From positions 19,327 to 83,326 of the forward strand of contig JAUXRX010000039.1 of the NCBI GenBank assembly GCA_030681645.1: a stretch of 64,000 nucleotides of DNA, written 5' to 3'. Below are positions 24,377 to 32,832 of this stretch, piece by piece; positions within the stretch are counted from its first letter, which is position 1, and every line of letters starts with the position of its first letter. The stretch comes from Archangium sp. GTDB taxonomy: Bacteria > Myxococcota > Myxococcia > Myxococcales > Myxococcaceae. A model generated the notes under the pieces. It worked only from the letters and a program-made list of their open reading frames with translations. It was not told where the DNA came from and did not search any database. The translations under genes and the position numbers were made by a program.

Positions 24377-25201
24377 ATGACGCGTTCACTCCTCGTCGCC
24401 TTGTCCGCAGTGCTCTGCTCGGCTCCCGCCCTGGCTCAGGACGACTGCGAGGGGTGCAAGGACCACCCGCAGATCGCCCGCTTCCCCGGGTTCTTCCTCG
24501 AGGCGGCCGAGCAGAACGACTTCAACTCCTTCGAGTTCCCCGCGGGCGACAAGACGGTGACGAAGGAAGGGAAGTACTGGTCGCTCAAGTACGTGCAGAA
24601 GGAAGGCGCGAAGACGCCCAGCACCGTCGAGGTGGTGCGCAACTACGAGAACGCCTTCAAGAAGGGCGGCGGCAAGCTGGTGTGGAAGGAAGAGGGCTGG
24701 ACTCCCGCGACGCTGACGATGCCGCTGGGCAAGTCGGAGCGGTGGATGGCCATCAGCCTCTTCAACGCGCAGACCGTCATCCAACTCGACATCATCGAGG
24801 TGGCCGCGATGGAGCAGAAGGTCGAGGTGAGCGCCTCCGAGATGCTGGACGCGCTCAACCGCGACGGGTTCATCGCGCTCTACGGCATCCTCTTCGACAC
24901 CGGGAAGGACGCGATCAAGCCGGAGTCCGAGCCGCTGCTCGCGGAGATCGTCACGCTGCTGAAGGACAACGCGGCCCTCAAGCTGTCGGTCGAAGGCCAC
25001 ACCGACAACGTGGGCAACACGAAGGCGAACCAGGCGCTGTCGCAGAAGCGCGCCGAGAGCGTGAAGAAGTTCCTCGCGGGCAAGGGCATCGACGGCAAAC
25101 GCCTCGAGACGAAGGGGCAGGGCGACACGAAGCCCGTGGCCGACAACCGCACCGAGGCGGGTCGGGCGAAGAACCGGCGCGTCGAGCTGGTGAAGAAGTA
25201 G
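24377..25201 (+). CDS. OmpA-family protein
   Basis: 274 residues. Signal peptide to about residue 20 (SAPALAQD). Residues 25-150 form an N-terminal domain of unknown fold with CEGCKDHP and FPAGDKTVTKEGKYWSLKY. The C-terminal OmpA/MotB peptidoglycan-binding domain spans about 165-274: LYGILFDTGKDAIKPES, VEGHTDNVGN, and LETKGQGDTKPVADNRTEAG with the Asp/Arg pair that holds diaminopimelate. The protein should tether the outer membrane to the cell wall. The N-terminal domain is not a beta-barrel, so it is periplasmic rather than a porin. Confidence 0.9.
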   Translation: MTRSLLVALSAVLCSAPALAQDDCEGCKDHPQIARFPGFFLEAAEQNDFNSFEFPAGDKTVTKEGKYWSLKYVQKEGAKTPSTVEVVRNYENAFKKGGGKLVWKEEGWTPATLTMPLGKSERWMAISLFNAQTVIQLDIIEVAAMEQKVEVSASEMLDALNRDGFIALYGILFDTGKDAIKPESEPLLAEIVTLLKDNAALKLSVEGHTDNVGNTKANQALSQKRAESVKKFLAGKGIDGKRLETKGQGDTKPVADNRTEAGRAKNRRVELVKK

Positions 25202-25306
25202 GCCAGTTTGATGGGCCGGGCCTTCAACCTGGTGGCTGAGCCCCGCTCAACCCCTCGCAACCCCGGGCCGCCGGCTCACGGCACGCGCGGTGCGTACGAG
25301 CAGGAG

Positions 25307-25624
25307 ATGCAGATTCAAGTTCACACCGACCACACCCTCGAAGGCGGCCAGAAGTTCATCGCGTACGTGACCGGCGTGGTGGAGGGCGCAGTGAGCCGGC
25401 TCAGCGCCCGCATCTCGCGGATCGAGGTGCACGTCAGCGATCAGAATGGCTCGAAGACCGGCCAGCACGACAAGCGCTGCATGATGGAAGCGCGCCTCGA
25501 AGGGCACCCGCCCATCGCGGTCACGCACAAGGCGGCCACCGTCGACGAGGCGGTCGACGGCGCGGCCACCAAGCTCCAGCAGTCCCTGCGGGCCACGATC
25601 GATCGGCTGCAGGAGGCCCGCTGA
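25307..25624 (+). CDS. HPF/RaiA-type ribosome-associated factor
   Basis: 105 residues from ATG 25307, chosen because MQIQVHTDHTLEG fits the family start. Its AGGAG abuts the ATG directly, so ribosome access would be poor; starts at 25208 or 25211 would add 33 residues of unrelated sequence. ISRIEVHVSDQNG, CMMEARLEGHPPIAVTHKAA, and TVDEAVDGAATKLQQSLRA match the S30AE beta-alpha-beta fold. These proteins bind the 30S decoding centre and promote hibernation in stress and stationary phase. It is the short form without the dimerisation tail. Confidence 0.82.
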   Translation: MQIQVHTDHTLEGGQKFIAYVTGVVEGAVSRLSARISRIEVHVSDQNGSKTGQHDKRCMMEARLEGHPPIAVTHKAATVDEAVDGAATKLQQSLRATIDRLQEAR

Positions 25625-25730
25625 GCCGTTCGACTTCGCTCGCCCCCGGCGGCGCCTCGTGCGACGCTGCGGACAGCTGAGTCGGGTGCGGGCAGCTCGC
25701 CGCAGGGTTTGAGGATGGTCGGGCCGCCAT

Positions 25731-25750
25731 CCTGCCGGGACTCCGGCAGG
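25731..25750 (+). promoter_or_regulatory. Hairpin in front of the exchanger leader
   Basis: CCTGCCGG-GACT-CCGGCAGG: perfect 8-bp arms and a 4-nt loop. Its 3' arm overlaps the GGCAGGGAG ribosome-site region of the small leader frame at 25758. Confidence 0.5.
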
Positions 25751-25757
25751 GAGCGAC

Positions 25758-25805
25758 ATGTCGACCACCAGCATCCCCTCGTTCGCGGGGCTCACATGGA
25801 CCTGA
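25758..25805 (+). CDS. Candidate 15-residue leader peptide
   Basis: ATG 25758 has GGGAG five to nine bases upstream. It codes for MSTTSIPSFAGLTWT and stops at 25803-25805, ten bases inside the exchanger gene in another frame. Translation to that stop would deliver ribosomes near the exchanger start, so coupling is plausible. The string GAGCGACATGTCGAC at its start is identical to that at the nhaA start 1.1 kb downstream. It could be a relic of a copied gene start. Confidence 0.3.
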   Translation: MSTTSIPSFAGLTWT

Positions 25806-26770
25806 TGATGTTGTTGGGTGGAGGCGTGCTCCTCTACTTCGGCGCCGAGTGGCTCGTCGGCGGCGCGTCGGGGCTCGCGCGCGCGCTGGGCGTGCCCCAG
25901 CTCCTCATCGGCCTGACCGTGGTGGCCTACGGCACCTCGGCGCCTGAGATCGTCGTGGGCGTGAAGGCGAGCCTCGCCGGCTCGGGCGGCATCGCGCTGG
26001 GCAACGTGGTGGGCAGCAACATCGCCAACCTCGGGCTCATCCTCGGCATCACCGCGTTGATCAAGCCCGTGAAGGTCGACGGGGCGCTGGCGCGGCGCGA
26101 GGTGCCGGTGCTGGTGCTCGCCACGATCGCGGTGCCGGTGGTGTTGCTCGATGGCGTGGTGTCGCGTCTCGAGGGCGCCGCCCTGCTGGTCGCTGCGCTG
26201 GGCTACAGCGCGTGGATGGTGCTGTCGACCCGCCGCACCATGGCGGTGGAGGCGGCGCAGGCGGCGCGTGATGCCGGCAAGATGGAGAAGGCGGCCGATC
26301 TCGCCGGAGCACCCACGGCGAAGGGCAGGGGGCGGCTCGCGGTGACGGCGTGCGCGGGCCTCGTGTTCCTGATCATCGGCGGCAGCCTCTTCGTCGACGG
26401 CGCCACGGGGCTGGCGCGCACCTGGGGCATGTCGGAGCGGATCATCGGCCTCACCATCGTGGCGGTGGGCACCTCGCTGCCCGAGCTCGCCACCAGCCTC
26501 ATCGCCGCCTGGCGCGGCCACGGCGATCTCGCCGTCGGCAACGTGGTGGGCTCGAACATCTTCAACGCGCTGCTGTGCCTGGGCGCTGCGGCCGGGCTCT
26601 CACCGGTGGAAGCGCCCTTCGCCAGCGTGCGGCTCGACCTGGGGGTGCTGGTGGTGCTGACCGTCTTTTCCGCCGTGGCCATGCGCCGGGCCCGGCACAT
26701 CGGCCGGGTGGAGGGCTTCATCTTCGTGGCCGCGTACGTGGCCTTCCTGGTGGCGCTCGGGGTGAGCTGA
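25796..26770 (+). CDS. Calcium/sodium antiporter (K+-independent CaCA family, YrbG-like)
   Basis: 324 residues from ATG 25796, ten hydrophobic segments. The two inverted alpha repeats are clear: GTSAPEIVV with VGSNIANLGLILG in the N half, and GTSLPELATS with VGSNIFNALLCLG in the C half; the Glu residues form the ion site. It exchanges Na+ for Ca2+ across the inner membrane. There is a cytosolic loop of about 40 residues in the middle. No good ribosome site precedes ATG 25796 itself; the strong one belongs to the overlapping 15-residue frame. Confidence 0.92.
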   Translation: MDLMMLLGGGVLLYFGAEWLVGGASGLARALGVPQLLIGLTVVAYGTSAPEIVVGVKASLAGSGGIALGNVVGSNIANLGLILGITALIKPVKVDGALARREVPVLVLATIAVPVVLLDGVVSRLEGAALLVAALGYSAWMVLSTRRTMAVEAAQAARDAGKMEKAADLAGAPTAKGRGRLAVTACAGLVFLIIGGSLFVDGATGLARTWGMSERIIGLTIVAVGTSLPELATSLIAAWRGHGDLAVGNVVGSNIFNALLCLGAAAGLSPVEAPFASVRLDLGVLVVLTVFSAVAMRRARHIGRVEGFIFVAAYVAFLVALGVS

Positions 26771-26795
26771 GCGCCGAAGAAGAGGGCGCGGTTTG

Positions 26796-26830
26796 CCCTC
26801 TCCCCGACCCTCTCCCCCTCGGGGAGAGGG
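26796..26830 (+). promoter_or_regulatory. CCCTCTCCCC/GGGGAGAGGG hairpin element before nhaA
   Basis: Two copies of CCCTCTCCCC (26796-26805, 26808-26817) compete for one GGGGAGAGGG (26821-26830). The near pair makes a 10-bp perfect stem with a 3-nt loop. It lies 25 bp after the exchanger stop and 19 bp before the nhaA start. It may be a terminator, an attenuator or a REP-like dispersed element; no U tract follows. Confidence 0.55.
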
Positions 26831-26849
26831 AGACAATTGAAGGAGCGAC

Positions 26850-28256
26850 ATGTCGACGCACACCAGCTCATCAGTGCCACCCGAGGCCTGGGCGCCGCTG
26901 CTGCGCGCCGCGCGCCTCGCCACCCGGCCCCTCGAGCGCTTCCTGCACATCGAAGCGTCCAGCGGCGTGGTGCTGCTCATCACCGCGGGCCTCGCCTTGC
27001 TGTGGGCCAACTCCCCGTGGGCAGCGGGCTACGCGGCGCTCTGGCACACCCCGGTGGGCTTTCACGTCGGCGCGTTCTCCTTCGCGGGAAGCCTGGAGTG
27101 GCTCGTCAACGACGCCCTGATGGTCATCTTCTTCTTCGTGGTGGGCCTGGAGATCCGCCGCGAGGTGCACCACGGCGAGCTCTCCGAGCTCCGGCGCGCC
27201 GCGCTCCCGCTGGTGGCTGCGCTGGGCGGCATGCTCGCCCCTGCGCTGCTCTACCTCGCCGTCGCGGGTGCCCCCGGGGTGCGCTCGGGCTGGGGCGTGC
27301 CGATGGCCACCGACATCGCCTTCGCGGTCGGCATCCTCGCGCTGTTGGGGAAGCGGGTGCCTCCCGCCCTGCGCGTGCTGCTGCTCGCGCTGGCGGTCAT
27401 CGACGATCTCGGCGCCATCGTCGTCATCGCCCTCTTCTACTCGGACGGCCTCTCGCTCTCGGGCTTCCTCGTCGCCCTCGCCGGCCTGGCCGGCATCTTC
27501 ACCCTGCAGTGGCTGGGCGTGCGCGCGAAGCTCGCCTACGTCATACCGGGCGTGGTGATCTGGGCCGGCATCGCGGCCGCCGGGGTGCACCCCACCATCG
27601 CTGGCGTGCTCATCGGCCTGGTCACGCCCGTGCAGGCGTGGCTGGGGCCCAGCGGCTTCATCGACGGCATGCAAAAGGAGCTCGACTCGCTCACGCGCGC
27701 CACGCCTGAGCAGCTCTCTTCGGGAGAGCTGGCCGGCACCCTGCGCAAGGTCGCCCTGGCGCGCCGCGAGGCGATGTCGCCGGCGGAGAGCCTCACCGCC
27801 ATGCTCCACCCCTGGGTCGCCTTCGGCATCATGCCCCTGTTCGCGCTCGCCAACGCCGGGGTGACGCTCAGGGGCGGCGCGCCCTTCGACACCTCGGCCT
27901 GGCTGGTGGCAGGCGGCGTCGGCCTGGGGCTGGTCGTGGGCAAGCCGCTGGGCGTGTTGTTCGCCTGCGCGCTGGCGCAGCGCACGGGCCTGGCGACGTT
28001 GCCGGCGGGCCTCACCAACCGCCACCTCGTCGTGCTCGGCGCCGTCGCCGGCATCGGCTTCACCATGTCGCTCTTCATCGCGAAGCTCGCCTTCACCGAC
28101 GCGGTCCTGCTCGACGCGGCCAAGGTGGGCGTGCTGGTGGCCAGCGCGGTGGCCTCGGTGGCGGCGATCGTGCTGGGGCGGGCGCTGCTGAAGCCCGAGC
28201 TCCCCGGGGGGGCGGCGCAGTCCGCCGACGAGGCAGAGCACTCCACCGCGGCGTGA
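26850..28256 (+). CDS. nhaA: Na+/H+ antiporter NhaA
   Basis: 468 residues from ATG 26850, with AAGGAG 5-10 bases upstream. Twelve hydrophobic segments. Family signatures: PLERFLHIEASSGVVLL, FFFVVGLEIRREV, ATDIAFAVGILALLG, and VIDDLGAI with the paired Asp (about 185-186) that bind Na+ and H+; also GIGFTMSLFIAKLAF. The E. coli protein is about 390 residues, so this one has a longer N-terminus, a longer loop around residues 270-310 and an acidic tail. It expels Na+ using the proton gradient and is most active at alkaline pH. Confidence 0.96.
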   Translation: MSTHTSSSVPPEAWAPLLRAARLATRPLERFLHIEASSGVVLLITAGLALLWANSPWAAGYAALWHTPVGFHVGAFSFAGSLEWLVNDALMVIFFFVVGLEIRREVHHGELSELRRAALPLVAALGGMLAPALLYLAVAGAPGVRSGWGVPMATDIAFAVGILALLGKRVPPALRVLLLALAVIDDLGAIVVIALFYSDGLSLSGFLVALAGLAGIFTLQWLGVRAKLAYVIPGVVIWAGIAAAGVHPTIAGVLIGLVTPVQAWLGPSGFIDGMQKELDSLTRATPEQLSSGELAGTLRKVALARREAMSPAESLTAMLHPWVAFGIMPLFALANAGVTLRGGAPFDTSAWLVAGGVGLGLVVGKPLGVLFACALAQRTGLATLPAGLTNRHLVVLGAVAGIGFTMSLFIAKLAFTDAVLLDAAKVGVLVASAVASVAAIVLGRALLKPELPGGAAQSADEAEHSTAA

Positions 28257-28286
28257 CGAAGACCCGCTCCAGCAGGGGTGCCCGCG

Positions 28287-28299
28287 GTACATTGCGCGC
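28287..28299 (+). promoter_or_regulatory. Start-proximal -10-like motif GTACATTGCGCGC
   Basis: Lies 6 bp before ATG 28306. It differs by one base from the motif before the kinase gene at 21963. TACATT (28288-28293) could serve as a -10 element with a leader of about five bases. Confidence 0.35.
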
Positions 28300-28305
28300 C
28301 CCGCC

Positions 28306-28791
28306 ATGCCTCCGCCCCCCAAGCACAAGCACGACAAGAAGCACCGGCACCCCGCGTCGCAGGCGCTGCGCTTCGTCGAACCCGCGGCGCTCGACGCGCT
28401 GCTCTCGACGCTCGTACCCGCCGAGGCCGACCGCGCGTTCGTGCGGCGCTGCCTCATCGACGAAGGCCCGCTGCACCACCGAGGCGCGAACTACCTGCTG
28501 CTCAGGTTGCTGGGCCGGGTGCTCGAGCGTGTGCCGGGCGCCGACGCGCCGCTTGAGGGGGAGGAGGTGCCCATGCGGCTCCCGCCGCACCTCGAGGACG
28601 AGGTGGAGGAAGGCAACTTTCCCCTGCCGCTGCCCACCCGCGCGCTGCGCGAGCTGCTCGGTGACGACGAGGAGTCGCTCACGGCCGCCGTCGACTGCCT
28701 CACCGACGGCCCGCCGCAACACTCACTGGCCAACGTGGTGATGGTGTCGCTGCTCGAGCGGCTGCTCGCCCGCCTGGAACCGAAGCGGTGA
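28306..28791 (+). CDS. Hypothetical protein, first gene of the carrier operon
   Basis: 161 residues from ATG 28306, cytosolic. The N-terminus is His/Lys-rich (PPPPKHKHDKKHRHP). The rest is predicted helical and acidic (PPHLEDEVEEGNFPLPLPTR, LLGDDEESLTAAVDCL). I do not recognise a family. It overlaps the next gene by 4 bp (GTGA), and that one overlaps the carrier in the same way, so all three are translated together. The basic His cluster could bind metal; that is inference. Confidence 0.7.
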   Translation: MPPPPKHKHDKKHRHPASQALRFVEPAALDALLSTLVPAEADRAFVRRCLIDEGPLHHRGANYLLLRLLGRVLERVPGADAPLEGEEVPMRLPPHLEDEVEEGNFPLPLPTRALRELLGDDEESLTAAVDCLTDGPPQHSLANVVMVSLLERLLARLEPKR

Positions 28792-29429
28792 GCGCCGGTC
28801 CCGACCAGGCCTTCTCGCTGGCCGCCGCCGAGCTGGGCATGGCGAGCGCCGCCTGGCTCTTCACCGCGGAAGTCGATCGAAGCGAGGGCGCAGACGGCGT
28901 GCAGCGGCTGCGCGACGCGCTGGGCCGCCGCTGGCCGGTGCTCGACGCCATCTGCGCCGCGTGGCTCGAGGGGGCGAGGGCACCCGAGGTGAGCACCGCC
29001 CCGCTGCTGGGCTGGCTCGAGGGCATCACCCGGGTGGTGGTGGTCGGCCTCGAGGCGCGCTGGCTCGACCCGCTGGTGGCGGCGCTGCCCGCGGCCGTGC
29101 GGGTGGGGTTGATCAAACACAGCGAGCTGAGCCCCGATTGGGATCGGGTGATCGCCAACTTCGCCGGGAGGGTCGAGCTGCTCGAGCTCTCCGACTTCCA
29201 GGGGTGGGCCGGGCAGCGCTCGGTGCTCTTGTCCTTCGTGTACGGCGCAGGCGGGGTGAGCGGCCTCTTCGCGCTCTCCGCGTGGGTGCGGGTGTCGGGG
29301 CCCGACGTGCGCACCCAGTTCCGCGAGCTCATCGGGTGGGACGTGCTCGGCGTGCCCCTGTCCATCTACCCGCGCTGGCTGGTGGCGGTCTCGCCGGACG
29401 ACTTCACGCGGCTGGAGGCGGGGGCGTGA
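28788..29429 (+). CDS. Hypothetical protein, second gene of the carrier operon
   Basis: 213 residues from GTG 28788. No signal peptide. Segments VLDAICAAWLEGARAPEVST, TRVVVVGLEARWLDPLVAAL and VGLIKHSELSPDWDRVIANF suggest an alpha/beta fold with Rossmann-like strands (VVVVGLEA; VRVGLIKHSEL), perhaps HAD- or flavodoxin-like, but no catalytic signature is present. Translationally coupled to both neighbours. Likely a cytosolic accessory of the carrier. Confidence 0.7.
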   Translation: MSAGPDQAFSLAAAELGMASAAWLFTAEVDRSEGADGVQRLRDALGRRWPVLDAICAAWLEGARAPEVSTAPLLGWLEGITRVVVVGLEARWLDPLVAALPAAVRVGLIKHSELSPDWDRVIANFAGRVELLELSDFQGWAGQRSVLLSFVYGAGGVSGLFALSAWVRVSGPDVRTQFRELIGWDVLGVPLSIYPRWLVAVSPDDFTRLEAGA

Positions 29430-30763
29430 GGGGTGAACAGGTGCTGTTCGCGGCGCTCCTCGTCGGCGTGATCGTGCTGCAAGCGGCGCTGCCGTCGCTG
29501 CGGCTGTTGGTGGTGCTGGGCGGCGCGGCGCTGACCTGCGTCGCCTGCGTGGCGCTCGGCGTGGCGACGGTGGGCCAGCTCTTCGCCGACGTGCCGTGGG
29601 ACGTGCTGGTGATCCTCGTGGCGCTGGGCCTCTACGCCGACCAGCTGGCCTCGTCGCGGCTGTTCGGGCTCGCCTCGGTGGGGGTGACCCGCGCCGCTGG
29701 CGCCAGCCCGGTGGCGCTGTTGGTGTTCTTCACCTTCGGCACGTACCTGGTGTCGGGCGTGGTGAACAACATCACCGCGCTGCTGGTGGTGCTGCCGGTG
29801 CTTCTCTCGGTGTTCGCGCTCATCGGCGTCACCCCCCGGTACACCGCGTGGACGCTGGGGCTGCTCCTGGTGGCTTGCAACCTCGGCGGCGCCGCCACGC
29901 CCATCGGCGACTTCCCTGCGGTGCTCCTGCTCGGCCGCGGCACCTTGAGCTTCCGCCAGTACCTGGCGGGCGCGGCGCTGCCCACCTTCGTGGCGCTGGC
30001 GGCCCTCACGGCGGTGGTGGTGTTTGCGGTGCGGCCGGCGCGCGACGTGAACAGCAAGCCGCTCACCCGGCGCCTCACCCTCGCCACGCTCCGGCAGCTC
30101 TACCGCGGGGTGCGGCTCGACCGGGGCGCGTTGATCCCCGCGGTGGCCGGCATGGCGGTGATGCTCTGGGGCTGGTTGCTCGCGCCGGCCTCGTGGGGGC
30201 TGACCCCGGAGCTGGTGTGCTGGGTGGGGGCGGGCGTGGCGCTGCTCGCCCGGCCCCGCGCCGCCGAGAAGCTCCTGCGCACGAAGGTCGACGTCGAGGC
30301 CGCGCTGTTCCTGCTCGCCCTGTTCCTGATGGTGGCCGCGGTGCGCCGCACCGGGCTCTTCACCGAGGTGGCGCTGTCGATCACCAGGCTGCCGCTCTCG
30401 CCCACGGCGCAGGTGGTGGTCTTCCTGGTGGTGGCCGCGGTCTCGACGGGCCTCTTCTCCGCCGGCCCCAGCATGGCGGCGCTGCTCGAGGTGGCCGACG
30501 TGCTCAGCAAGCAGCACCCCGCCGAGCCCATCTACATCGGCCTGGCGCTCTCGGTGTGTGCGGGCTCGAGCCTGTTCCTCACCGCGGCCACCAGCGGGCC
30601 CCTCACCCAGTCGTTGGTGGAGCGCAGCAAGCTGCGCGACCTGAAGGGCGAGCGCATCCGCTTCGGCTTCACCGAGTTTCTCCCGGTGGGCCTGTTGGGG
30701 TTCATGGTCATTTTGCTGGTCAACATCGGGCGCACCCTGTGGGCGCTCGAGGGCGGCCGGTGA
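29426..30763 (+). CDS. ArsB/NhaD-superfamily ion transporter
   Basis: 445 residues from GTG 29426, which overlaps the previous stop (GTGA). About 11-12 hydrophobic segments. VNNITALLVVLPVLLSVF and NLGGAATPIGD resemble the SAxLDN-T and GGxATxIGD ion-site motifs of ArsB, NhaD and SLC13 carriers. The C half repeats the pattern with STGLFSAGPSMAALLEVA and GSSLFLTAATSGPLTQSL. The substrate could be Na+/H+, arsenite or a dicarboxylate; its position next to nhaA favours Na+/H+, but this is inference. Confidence 0.85.
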   Translation: MRGEQVLFAALLVGVIVLQAALPSLRLLVVLGGAALTCVACVALGVATVGQLFADVPWDVLVILVALGLYADQLASSRLFGLASVGVTRAAGASPVALLVFFTFGTYLVSGVVNNITALLVVLPVLLSVFALIGVTPRYTAWTLGLLLVACNLGGAATPIGDFPAVLLLGRGTLSFRQYLAGAALPTFVALAALTAVVVFAVRPARDVNSKPLTRRLTLATLRQLYRGVRLDRGALIPAVAGMAVMLWGWLLAPASWGLTPELVCWVGAGVALLARPRAAEKLLRTKVDVEAALFLLALFLMVAAVRRTGLFTEVALSITRLPLSPTAQVVVFLVVAAVSTGLFSAGPSMAALLEVADVLSKQHPAEPIYIGLALSVCAGSSLFLTAATSGPLTQSLVERSKLRDLKGERIRFGFTEFLPVGLLGFMVILLVNIGRTLWALEGGR

Positions 30764-30987
30764 CCTGACGAGGCAGGCGCCCTGGCGAAGCCGCATGGTG
30801 AGCCGCGCGTCCGGTGCAGGCGCCGCTCCGCCCCGGCCCCCAGCGCGGCGCCGGCGCGAGGGTGCAGGACCTGCCGACTGGCCCCCCAGCGCGCAGACCC
30901 TTCACCTTCCCCATCACCGTCCGGGCGCAGCCACGGTGGAACACCGATTGCTCCCCTGGTCGCACTGCCCAGAAACAGGGAGCACTC

Positions 30988-31410
30988 ATGGAACGCAGGG
31001 ACGCGAGGCTGCTCCTGGTCGACGAAGAACCCTCGTCGCGCGTGGCGACGCACCACGCCCTGCGCGCGCTGGGCTGCCGGCTCATCGATGAAGCGGGCGA
31101 CGCGCCTCGCGCGGTGCAGTTGCTGGCCGAGCAGGACTACGACCTCATCATCAGCGGCTGGGCGATGCAGACCATCGACGCCGCCGAGCTGCTCAAGCTG
31201 ATCCGCCACACCCCGAGGCTCGCCACCATTCCGGTGGTGATCGCCGCCCGGGTGACCCCGTCGGTGGTGGCCGAGGCCGCCTGCGCGGGCGTGAGCGCGT
31301 TCTGGCCCCGCCCCTTCTGCAGGCAGGCACTCGAAGAGTTGGTGCAGATCTTCATCGGCGGCCCCGCCGTGCTGGAGCCACGGCACCAGGTCCGGCCGCT
31401 GCTGCAGTGA
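30988..31410 (+). CDS. Degenerate (pseudo-) receiver domain protein
   Basis: 140 residues from ATG 30988 with AGGGAG upstream. A stand-alone CheY-like fold: LLLVDEEPSSR keeps the acid pocket (Asp12, Glu13). The phospho-acceptor position in DLIISGWAMQ is Gly57 instead of Asp, the Thr/Ser switch residue is replaced in PVVIAARVT, and the invariant Lys is Arg in FWPRPF (108). It therefore should not be phosphorylated in the usual way and may act as a constitutive binding module. No kinase or output gene is adjacent; the 224-bp stretch upstream holds nothing I recognise. Confidence 0.85.
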   Translation: MERRDARLLLVDEEPSSRVATHHALRALGCRLIDEAGDAPRAVQLLAEQDYDLIISGWAMQTIDAAELLKLIRHTPRLATIPVVIAARVTPSVVAEAACAGVSAFWPRPFCRQALEELVQIFIGGPAVLEPRHQVRPLLQ

Positions 31411-31431
31411 ATCACGGCGCTGCCCAGCGCC

Positions 31432-32832
31432 TCAGAAGCAGGGCACCACGACGCCGCTCTCGACGAGCCCGTTTCGGACCTCCTGCGGGTTCCGCCCGAT
31501 GCACTGACCCGCGGTGAAGGTGCGGGGCGCGACCAGGGGATCGCTCACCGACACCTTCAGCGTGCCCTCGTCGATGCGGTAGAGCGCCTCGCCCTGACGC
31601 GCCGCCGTGAAGAGCGTCAGCGACGGCGAGCGGCCCGAGGGCGCGGTGAACGAGGCCTGGTAGCGGGCGACGAACTCATCCGGCACCGTCTCGTTCGCGG
31701 TCGCGAGCACGCCCAGCCCGAGGGTGACGTCGAGCTGCGCGGCCGGTGAAGCCGTCAGGCGCACGCCCCCCGGCACCATCGCCCACGAGAGCCCCGCGCG
31801 GCGTCCGTGGTCAGGGTTGAAGTCGCCGCTGAAGAGCAGCGCCTGTCCCGAGTGCAGCGTCGAGGCCACGTTGCCCAGGCCCACGTTCTGCACGCGGGCG
31901 CCCGTCGAGTCGACCAGCAGCTCCGCCGAGAGCCCGGCGAGGAACGCGTCAGCGGCCCGGCCGCGCGCGCCTTCCAGGCCGCCGAAGCCGAGGTCCGTCA
32001 GCAGGCCGAGGAAACGGGTGGCGCCCACGTCGACCTTCACCGTGCCCTTCTGGTTGGGGCCCTCGAGGCGCACGAAGACGAGCGGGTTCTTCGCCGCGGT
32101 GCTGGCGGTGCGGCTCACGCCATCGGCGCCGACGACGTCGACCCGCACGTCCTCGAGGACGCCCATCGACGCGCTGAAGTCCTGCGGGCCGTGCTTCTCC
32201 AGCCTGTACTCCACCCGGCCACGCGCCGAGGCGGTGAGGGACGGGAGCTGGCTCGACGGCATGGCGGCCAGCAGGGCCGTCACGGCGGCTTGCGCGCGGG
32301 AGAGGTCCACCTCGACGGCGAGGCTCTTCCCCGTGCGCAGCCTCACCACGAAGGCCTCTGCCTTTGCCGCACCCACCAGCACCGCGACGTCGAGGTCGCC
32401 CGAGACGCGCAGGTGGAGCTGCAGCCGGTCGACGTTCTGCGCGCAGCTCGTGTCGACGAGCCCGTTCGACTGAAGACACACGTCGAGGCCGCGGACCTGG
32501 AACGTCAGCGACGCCCCCTCGCGCTCCACCACGTTGCTCTCGACGAAGACGCGCTCCGCGACCTCGCCCGCGGAGTCGAGGCCCTGGTCGAGGGACGTCA
32601 CCGCCGGCACGCGGGGCTGGGCGAAGGTGGATCGCGGTAGCCCAAAGCCGGCGAAGGCGTCGTCCACCACGGGCCAGGTGTTGGTCTGCTCGGTGGTGCG
32701 CCACGCCTCGCGCACGAGGGCCTTCAGGTCGGCCGAGGCCTTCTCGGCGACCTCCTTCGGGTCGGGCGGGGCGCAGGCGACCACGAAGAGGGACACCACG
32801 ACGCCGACGGCACTTCGAAGCAGAGAGGACAC
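31432..32832 (-). CDS. Large lipoprotein of unknown function
   Basis: 466 residues from GTG 32832, chosen for GGAG nine bases upstream and for the lipoprotein signal VSSLLRSAVGVVVSLFVVAC (Cys 20). An Ala/Lys-rich helix (DPKEVAEKASADLKALVREA) precedes a long, beta-rich body with many amphipathic strands (LTFQVRGLDVCL, LHLRVSGDLDVAVLVG, VSFSGDFN-like segments). This resembles lipid-binding or translocation-type elongated beta proteins but matches no family I can name. The C-terminus has paired Cys (GQCIG, VVPCF). It is divergent from the propeller lipoprotein pair. Confidence 0.78.
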   Translation of the reverse strand: MSSLLRSAVGVVVSLFVVACAPPDPKEVAEKASADLKALVREAWRTTEQTNTWPVVDDAFAGFGLPRSTFAQPRVPAVTSLDQGLDSAGEVAERVFVESNVVEREGASLTFQVRGLDVCLQSNGLVDTSCAQNVDRLQLHLRVSGDLDVAVLVGAAKAEAFVVRLRTGKSLAVEVDLSRAQAAVTALLAAMPSSQLPSLTASARGRVEYRLEKHGPQDFSASMGVLEDVRVDVVGADGVSRTASTAAKNPLVFVRLEGPNQKGTVKVDVGATRFLGLLTDLGFGGLEGARGRAADAFLAGLSAELLVDSTGARVQNVGLGNVASTLHSGQALLFSGDFNPDHGRRAGLSWAMVPGGVRLTASPAAQLDVTLGLGVLATANETVPDEFVARYQASFTAPSGRSPSLTLFTAARQGEALYRIDEGTLKVSVSDPLVAPRTFTAGQCIGRNPQEVRNGLVESGVVVPCF

